In this document: positions 1 through 4,755 of the stretch, one piece after another
Layout of the letters: every line of letters begins with the position of its first letter
How positions within the stretch are numbered: position 1 is the first letter of the stretch
NCBI GenBank assembly: GCA_021787505.1
Contig: JAJYLU010000094.1
Span: forward strand, 1 to 6,993
Length of the DNA: 6,993 bases
From: Nitrospirota bacterium
Lineage (GTDB): Bacteria > Nitrospirota > Thermodesulfovibrionia > Thermodesulfovibrionales > UBA6898
Direction of reading: 5' to 3'
Translations under genes and position numbers: made by a program
Notes under the pieces: generated by a model
What the model saw: the letters and a program-made list of their open reading frames with translations, nothing else
What the model was told of the DNA's origin: nothing
The model's database searches: none

Positions 1-1674
1 CCCAAGACTCGCGGGCACCTGCTTCTTCTTCGCGAGCGAACCGGCGATTGCCAGCACGGGGATGATCACCCAGAACCTGCCGAAGAACATGGCGATGCCG
101 AGGGCCGTATTGTAGAAAACCGTATTGCCGCTCAGGCCTGCAAAGGCGCTGCCGTTGTTGTTCGCAGCCGATGAAAAGGCGTAGAGGATTTCAGAAAACC
201 CGTGCGGTCCGGGATTGGCGACCCCGGCGACTCCGGCCTTCGCAGAAACGCCGATCGCCGTGCCGATCTTCACCAGCGCATTGACTATGAGTATCACGAG
301 CGAGGCCATCTTCATCTCGAACATCTCGATCTTCTTGCCGAGATACTCGGGGGTGCGGCCTACCATGAGTCCCGCCACGAAGACAGTGATAATCGCGAAG
401 ATCAGCATTCCGTAGAGACCTGATCCGACTCCGCCGAAAATGATCTCTCCCAACTGGATCAGCAACATCGGAAAGAGCCCTCCAAGGGGAGTGAAAGAGT
501 CGTGCATGGAATTGACGGAACCGTTTGACGCGGCCGTGGTCGCCGTAGCCCAGATCGCGGAATTCGCGATCCCGAAGCGGGCTTCCTTTCCTTCCATGTT
601 GCCGCCCGGCTGCAGGACGCTCGCAGTCTGGTCGATGCCCATGGCCGCAAGGCGCGGGCTACCGTGCTGCTCGCTCCATGTACAAAGGGCCGTGAAGGCG
701 ATAAGGACCAGGAGCATCGCGGCGAACAAAGCCCGTCCCTGCCTCATATCGCCGATCATTCTCCCAAATGTGGCGCAAAGCGCCGCCGGTATCAGCAGTA
801 TCGCCAGGACCTCGAGGAAATTCGACAAAGGGGTCGGGTTCTCGAACGGATGGGCCGAGTTTACATTGAAAAACCCGCCGCCGTTTGTCCCGAGCTGCTT
901 GATCGCAATCTGGGAAGCCGCGGGGCCCATAGGGATGACCTGCTCCTTTATTTCAGCTTTTTCCGTTACCGGATTGCCGCTTGCGTCCCTGATAGGATTG
1001 CCCCTCTCGTCGAGCTTCGCGGTATTGTAAGTGATGGCCTCAGTGAGCGTAACGCTTTTGTATCCGCTGAAGCTCTGCACAACGCCCTGAGAGACCAGAA
1101 GCAACGAATAGATAACCGAAAGCGGTATCAGTATGTAAAGCGCGCTGCGGGTAAGATCGACCCAGAAATTGCCGATTGTTTTTGCGGAGTGTCTTTTGAA
1201 CCCGCGGATCACGGCGACCAGCACCGCCATGCCTGCAGATGCCGAGACAAAGTTCTGCACCGTCAGCCCCGCCATCTGAGTCAGGTAGCTCATTGTGGTC
1301 TCGCCGCCGTAATCCTGCCAGTTCGTATTAGTGACGAAGCTTACGGAGGTATTGAAGGCTAGGTCCGGCGAGAGCGCCGGAAACTTCTGCGGATTCAGGG
1401 GCAGAACGCCCTGAAGCCGCTGAAACAGGTAAAGCAGAAGCAGTCCCGCTGCGCTGAAGATGAGCACCGCCACAGCATATTGTTTCCAGTCCATTTCCTC
1501 ATCCGGGTGGATGCCGCAAAGCCTGTAGAAAATGCGCTCGACAGGGCCGATGATGCGTACCGGCAAAAACTGTTCACCCTCGTAGACCATCGCCATATAG
1601 ATCCCAAGGGGTTTTGCGAGGAGCAGCAGTGTCCCGAAATACAGGACAATCTGGAATAAGTCGTTTCCGGTCAT
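1..1674 (-). CDS. kdpA: KdpA, K+-translocating subunit of the Kdp P-type ATPase (3' end cut off by the window)
   Basis: KdpA is the membrane subunit that selects and conducts K+ in the KdpFABC high-affinity uptake ATPase. Seen here are 558 codons from the ATG at 1674, ending in KKKQVPASLG at the left edge. The family usually runs about 40 residues further, to a last transmembrane helix. All four selectivity-filter loops are recognisable: TNTNWQ (115-120), GTNGGGFFN (from residue 262), SNGSVNSMHDSF (383-394) and NNNGSAF (505-511). Hydrophobic helices alternate throughout. A GGAG motif lies 8 nt before the start, inside kdpF, whose stop overlaps the start (ATGA), so the two are probably translationally coupled. 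Compared with the E. coli protein as I recall it, there is an extra polar stretch of roughly 30 residues before the second filter loop (about residues 215-250, containing two GNP motifs). kdpB and kdpC are expected next, outside the window. The identity is firm. Confidence 0.96.
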   Translation of the reverse strand, partial: MTGNDLFQIVLYFGTLLLLAKPLGIYMAMVYEGEQFLPVRIIGPVERIFYRLCGIHPDEEMDWKQYAVAVLIFSAAGLLLLYLFQRLQGVLPLNPQKFPALSPDLAFNTSVSFVTNTNWQDYGGETTMSYLTQMAGLTVQNFVSASAGMAVLVAVIRGFKRHSAKTIGNFWVDLTRSALYILIPLSVIYSLLLVSQGVVQSFSGYKSVTLTEAITYNTAKLDERGNPIRDASGNPVTEKAEIKEQVIPMGPAASQIAIKQLGTNGGGFFNVNSAHPFENPTPLSNFLEVLAILLIPAALCATFGRMIGDMRQGRALFAAMLLVLIAFTALCTWSEQHGSPRLAAMGIDQTASVLQPGGNMEGKEARFGIANSAIWATATTAASNGSVNSMHDSFTPLGGLFPMLLIQLGEIIFGGVGSGLYGMLIFAIITVFVAGLMVGRTPEYLGKKIEMFEMKMASLVILIVNALVKIGTAIGVSAKAGVAGVANPGPHGFSEILYAFSSAANNNGSAFAGLSGNTVFYNTALGIAMFFGRFWVIIPVLAIAGSLAKKKQVPASLG

Positions 1675-1763
1675 GAGAATATCTCCGGTTTCAAAAGGGC
1701 CACAAGCAGATAGACCAGAAGACCGATTGCCACGATACCGCCGATCCAATAAAAAATGTTCAT
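1671..1763 (-). CDS. kdpF: KdpF, small stabilising subunit of the Kdp ATPase
   Basis: KdpF is a single-span membrane peptide that associates with KdpA and stabilises the KdpFABC complex. This ORF encodes 30 residues, starting MNIFYWIGGIVAIGLL and ending LLKPEIFS. It has one hydrophobic helix followed by the LLKPE(x)F-type tail typical of KdpF (often LLxPERF). The size matches the family (about 25-30 aa), and the position directly upstream of kdpA is the expected one. Its ATG overlaps the stop of the preceding 32-aa ORF, and its TGA overlaps the ATG of kdpA. An AAGGGG/GGGG purine run precedes the start. It is short enough that automated gene callers often miss it. Confidence 0.92.
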   Translation of the reverse strand: MNIFYWIGGIVAIGLLVYLLVALLKPEIFS

Positions 1764-1858
1764 TTCCCCGGCCCCTTTTCGATGCGTTCGATTAGCTTCA
1801 GAAAGAGCCATGAGACCCCGAACAGTGCCGCGAAGATGCCGATAAAGATTATGTCCAT
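1760..1858 (-). CDS. 32-aa single-span membrane protein at the head of the kdp operon
   Basis: The 32 codons from the ATG at 1858 begin MDIIFIGIFAALFGVSWLFL and end in a basic/polar tail (KLIERIEKGPGK). This is one predicted transmembrane helix with a positively charged C-terminal end. A good ribosome-binding site (AAGGGGG, about 6 nt before the ATG) precedes it. Its TGA overlaps the ATG of kdpF in an ATGA arrangement identical to the kdpF-kdpA junction, so this looks like the first gene of the operon and not a chance ORF. From memory, similar small hydrophobic ORFs of the form MD-hydrophobic-KLCERL occur ahead of kdpF in other bacteria, but I know of no established function. An accessory Kdp peptide or a leader that couples translation are both possible. 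The ORF is well supported; the role is unknown. Confidence 0.78.
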   Translation of the reverse strand: MDIIFIGIFAALFGVSWLFLKLIERIEKGPGK

Positions 1859-2039
1859 AAAGCCCCCTTCTTTTTATAGCGTATCAGGAAATCCCATAAA
1901 GTGAGTGCAAAAAAATGGGCGGAAGATATAAAGATTTCGCAAAAATTATCGACTTTCCGGCATTTCTGCAGTAAGGGGAAGCGGCTGAACTGCACCGCGC
2001 AAAAGAGGGAGTTGAAGTGTTGGCCAGCAAGGGTTTTTA

Positions 2040-2774
2040 TTATCGCGGCCCGAAGAGGGACTGCGCCATCGGTGTGTTTACTTTGTATTCGCGAATGTGT
2101 GTCTCCGCGATCCTCTCGCCCCCTGCGAAGTTGGTGATTCTGTAAGGCAGATATATCCCGTCTACTTTCCTGAATTCCGAAAAGACAGCTGACAACGCCA
2201 TCGTCCCGCCGCCCATCGAGAAGTCCCCCGAGACCTTCACGATATAAAAAGTCTTCGTGTCTATATAGATCTTCATCGACGGACCTTCCTTGTCGATTAG
2301 TCCCAGGACCTCCGCCTCTTTGCCGTCTACCTTTCCTCTTCCTTTATAGGTGACACGATAGTCGCTATGCAGGAGCCCGTACAGAAGGTCAAGCTGTTTA
2401 TACTGATACACCATCGCAAGATACCGGTCGCCAGTGACCTCCGAGCCGCCTTCGTAGCCCTTAGTTCCGTTTAATATCCTGTGTTCGGAGGAATTGGGAT
2501 AATCGATGTCCACGCGCAGCCTTCTGCCCCTCTCGAAATAGTGGACGTACGTGCCTTCCTCGCCGAAGGCGAATGCGGCGATCCTGCCTTTGGCATAGAT
2601 GCTCTTCACTTTATTCAGGGCCTCCCTGCCCTCGTATGCCTTCACCACCTTCTCTATGATGCGGCGCACCCTTTCGTCTTCCTGCTGAGGACCTTCCGCC
2701 CGGAGCAAGGCCGGCCTGACCATGAGGAGGATGACAGCCCACAGGATGAAAAAAGAAACGGGCGGGATCCTCAT
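2040..2774 (-). CDS. Secreted protein of LolA/LolB-like (outer-membrane lipoprotein-sorting) fold
   Basis: From the ATG at 2774 this is 244 residues. The N-terminus is a standard Sec signal peptide: MR, a hydrophobic stretch FFILWAVILLMV (8-19), and a likely cleavage after ALLRA (A26). There is no lipobox cysteine, so a soluble periplasmic product is expected. The mature part has the alternating beta-strand pattern and phrases (KVKSIYAKGRI, RILNGTKGYEGG, MKIYIDTKTFYIVKVSG, FSEFRKVDGIYLPYRI) of the LolA/LolB-like superfamily, whose members bind lipids or lipoproteins in a beta half-barrel. It is not a close match to canonical LolA, and its ligand is unknown. An in-frame ATG at 2804 would add 10 residues. 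That ATG falls at the predicted transcription start and has no Shine-Dalgarno, so I prefer 2774, although no strong ribosome site is visible there either. The gene ends 181 bp before the kdp genes with no obvious terminator between. Confidence 0.7.
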   Translation of the reverse strand: MRIPPVSFFILWAVILLMVRPALLRAEGPQQEDERVRRIIEKVVKAYEGREALNKVKSIYAKGRIAAFAFGEEGTYVHYFERGRRLRVDIDYPNSSEHRILNGTKGYEGGSEVTGDRYLAMVYQYKQLDLLYGLLHSDYRVTYKGRGKVDGKEAEVLGLIDKEGPSMKIYIDTKTFYIVKVSGDFSMGGGTMALSAVFSEFRKVDGIYLPYRITNFAGGERIAETHIREYKVNTPMAQSLFGPR

Positions 2775-2810
2775 TTTTGGAGCAAGGCCTGTTTTCCGTA
2801 ACATACTGAA

Positions 2811-2839
2811 AACGTAGCAGGGGATGGGAGATATGTCAA
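2811..2839 (-). promoter_or_regulatory. Probable sigma-70 promoter of the LolA-like gene
   Basis: Read on the minus strand, there is a perfect -35 box TTGACA (2839-2834), a 17-bp spacer, and a -10 box TACGTT (2816-2811, 3 of 6 consensus positions including the key T, A and final T). A TG dinucleotide one base upstream of the -10 (TGC-TACGTT) gives an extended -10. Transcription would start near 2804. This favours translation from the ATG at 2774, after a leader of about 30 nt, over a leaderless start at 2804. It also implies the gene is transcribed independently of the GGDEF-EAL gene upstream. Confidence 0.5.
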
Positions 2840-2963
2840 TTCGCGCCGGAGATCTAAGTCATCGGAGGTAGTGAAAGTAGGTTATTGCAAAATCGATGGG
2901 GGTGGAACGTAATCTATCAGGTATTTTTGTTGCACATGCGCGCAAGAAGAATCACACGAAGAA

Positions 2964-4571
2964 TCACTTTTTAGCTAGGAACTTCGTCACTTCAGAGGAG
3001 GGAACCGGCCGGCTCACAAAATACCCCTGCATCTCATCGCACCCGCACCCATGCAAGAAAGTCAACTGCTCCTCGTTTTCGACCCCTTCCGCAACAACGC
3101 GTAAATCAAGACTGTGCGCTATTCCCACTATCGCCTTAATGATGGCCTCATCCCGGGTCGCCTTGCCGATATTCACTACGAAGGAGCGGTCTATTTTAAG
3201 GTAATCAAGAGGGATCATCCGCAAATAATTAAGAGAAGAATAACCTGTTCCAAAGTCATCCATTGAGATAATCACTCCCATTTCTTTGAGCATGCCCAAA
3301 ACCCTCAAGGCCCCGTCGGGATCCCGCATCACTGCGCTCTCGGTGATCTCGAGTTCGAAATACCGCGGATCAAGCCCCGAATCCAGAAGGGCACCCGATA
3401 CAACCTCTACCAGGTCCTTCTGATCGAATTGCCGGCTCGACAGGTTGACCGACATCACAACCGGCTCATACCCTGCTTTCTGCCATTCCCTGGCCTGCAT
3501 ACACGCATTCTTCAACGTCCACTTCCCGATGTCCATGATAAGCCCCGTTTCCTCGGCAATACCGATAAACTGAGAGGGCAGGATAATCTCCCCGCCGGCA
3601 GGTTTCCACCTTAAAAGTGCCTCCATCCCGACAATCTTATCTTGCACAATCAACTTCTTTGGCTGGTAAAACAATGACAGTTCGTCAGATTCAATAGCCT
3701 TGTGAAGCTTGTGCTCCATAGTGAGGACCTCGAGCGCAGCAAAGTTCATCACCGGAGAATAGTATTGATAATTGTTCCTGCCCGTGGACTTCGCGTGATA
3801 CATCGCCACGTCGGCGTTTTTGAGCATATCCTGAACGCTTGTGCCATCATGAGGACAAATCGCGATCCCGATACTCGCCGTGATGAAAATCTCCCGCCCG
3901 TCGATCACAAACACCTCCGACAAATCCTTCTGAATACGCGCAGCCACCTTCCCCGCATCCTCAGTATGCGCAAGGTTGTGAAGCAACACGGTAAACTCGT
4001 CCCCTCCCAGCCGGGACAGCACACCTGATTCTTCACTGTCATCGCTTCGGGCTATGTAATCGGAGCTTCTTGTGGAAACAAGCAACCTCTGCGTGACTGA
4101 ACGAAGGAGGTGATCTCCTACCTCATGCCCGAGAGAATCATTAATGCGTTTGAAATAGTCCAGGTCGATGAACAAAAGCCCCAGCGCCCCATTCTTCTCC
4201 CGAGCGGCATTTTTTATTGCCTGCCCCAAAACCTCCTTGAACAGTGCCCGGTTAGGCAAACCCGTAAGGCTGTCGTAATACGCAAGCACCCGAAATTGCT
4301 TCTCAGCCTCCTTGCGACTTTTCAACTCCTGTTTGAGCGCACTGATCTGCCATACTAAGCTTATCGCCGGGGCTGCAACGAGAACGGCTACGAGCAGGGC
4401 ATCACCGAACCCCACGATCAGCACTTCGCGGGAAATATGTCCCCAGAGCAGGTAACTCTGGAGCATTGAGAACACCAAGGTGAACAGCTCCGACAAGACT
4501 ACCGAAAGCCACAGCAGGTGCCACGGATTGGTAGCCACCAATCTGTTAAGGACCCGGTCCATTATAGCCAT
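2964..4571 (-). CDS. Membrane-anchored GGDEF-EAL protein (cyclic di-GMP synthesis/hydrolysis)
   Basis: This complete 535-aa protein combines a diguanylate cyclase (GGDEF) with a cyclic di-GMP phosphodiesterase (EAL). Two hydrophobic segments (about 17-42 and 49-74) anchor it in the membrane with almost no periplasmic sensor, and a short helical linker (76-93) follows. The GGDEF domain spans about 95-270. It has FIDLDYFKRIND (134-145) and an intact GGDEF motif (189-193), so the cyclase active site looks functional. The EAL domain (about 285-530) has EALLRW (317-322), NLS (376-378), E408 and E411 in ELEITES, DDFGTG (438-443), LKID (458-461) and AEGVE (494-498), so the metal-binding and catalytic residues are present. 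An RSSD motif (168-171) lies 17 residues before GGDEF where 5 is usual, so the inhibitory I-site is displaced. GAGGA 6 nt before the ATG at 4571 fixes the start. The gene is divergent from the PilZ-polyketide synthase gene. Which activity dominates cannot be told. Confidence 0.95.
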   Translation of the reverse strand: MAIMDRVLNRLVATNPWHLLWLSVVLSELFTLVFSMLQSYLLWGHISREVLIVGFGDALLVAVLVAAPAISLVWQISALKQELKSRKEAEKQFRVLAYYDSLTGLPNRALFKEVLGQAIKNAAREKNGALGLLFIDLDYFKRINDSLGHEVGDHLLRSVTQRLLVSTRSSDYIARSDDSEESGVLSRLGGDEFTVLLHNLAHTEDAGKVAARIQKDLSEVFVIDGREIFITASIGIAICPHDGTSVQDMLKNADVAMYHAKSTGRNNYQYYSPVMNFAALEVLTMEHKLHKAIESDELSLFYQPKKLIVQDKIVGMEALLRWKPAGGEIILPSQFIGIAEETGLIMDIGKWTLKNACMQAREWQKAGYEPVVMSVNLSSRQFDQKDLVEVVSGALLDSGLDPRYFELEITESAVMRDPDGALRVLGMLKEMGVIISMDDFGTGYSSLNYLRMIPLDYLKIDRSFVVNIGKATRDEAIIKAIVGIAHSLDLRVVAEGVENEEQLTFLHGCGCDEMQGYFVSRPVPSSEVTKFLAKK

Positions 4572-4755
4572 TCTTATTCCTCAGCCGTCATTTTGAATGC
4601 TCTTCCTCGCAAAGCTCAAATTATTTTCACGCTCACGGTATGTGATTATGTGTGTCTATTTTATATATTTGCGCCTCTATTTTATATATAATATAGCAGT
4701 TCAAAGAGAGAAGAAAGCCTTGGAGTAAGATATATAAGACAGGGGGGGAACTCAC
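4572..4755. promoter_or_regulatory. Divergent AT-rich control region between the GGDEF-EAL and PilZ-PKS genes
   Basis: The 184 bp separating the two divergent starts must hold both promoters. The core at 4651-4695 is almost pure A/T, unlike the coding DNA on both sides. It contains a perfect TATAAT (4687-4692, plus strand) that could be the -10 of the PilZ-PKS gene, although no good -35 sits 16-18 bp upstream. That suggests either an activator-dependent promoter or a false match. No convincing minus-strand promoter pair was found for the GGDEF-EAL gene. On the plus strand the region ends in a seven-G tract (4742-4748) that serves as the ribosome-binding site for the ATG at 4756. Confidence 0.4.
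4655..4689 (+). repeat. Two direct copies of tctattttatatat, 21 bp apart
   Basis: An exact 14-base motif occurs at 4655-4668 and again at 4676-4689, separated by tgcgcc-type spacer sequence. The period is 21 bp, which is two helical turns, so both copies face the same side of the DNA. The second copy runs into the TATAAT at 4687-4692. This is the layout of paired operator half-sites for a dimeric or cooperative regulator, but the motif is low-complexity A/T and may be coincidental. Confidence 0.45.

Noticed and set aside
440..1362. Plus-strand open frames of 196 and 232 codons opposite kdpA
   Set aside because: kdpA on the minus strand is unambiguous here, with its selectivity-filter loops intact. 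The plus-strand translations show no family-like pattern.
1859..2039. Promoter, KdpE site or cyclic di-AMP riboswitch for the kdp operon
   Set aside because: The only good -10-like string (TATAAA near 1874, minus strand) sits about 16 nt before the first start codon and would place transcription start inside the ribosome site. I could not recognise a KdpE operator or riboswitch core.
1760..2040. Rho-independent terminator between the LolA-like gene and the kdp genes
   Set aside because: No stable GC stem followed by a U-run was found on the minus strand, so read-through cannot be excluded but no terminator is claimed.
1901..2137. Plus-strand GTG-initiated 78-codon frame spanning the gap between kdp and the LolA-like gene
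   Set aside because: Its 3' half is antisense to the LolA-like gene, there is no Shine-Dalgarno, and the composition (many Cys, Arg, Ser) is not protein-like. The 181-bp gap otherwise holds only the leader of the kdp operon.
4572..4755. Cyclic di-GMP riboswitch (GEMM class) in the divergent region
   Set aside because: Given the neighbours I looked for GEMM-type conserved strings on both strands and saw none. The region is mostly A/T repeats.
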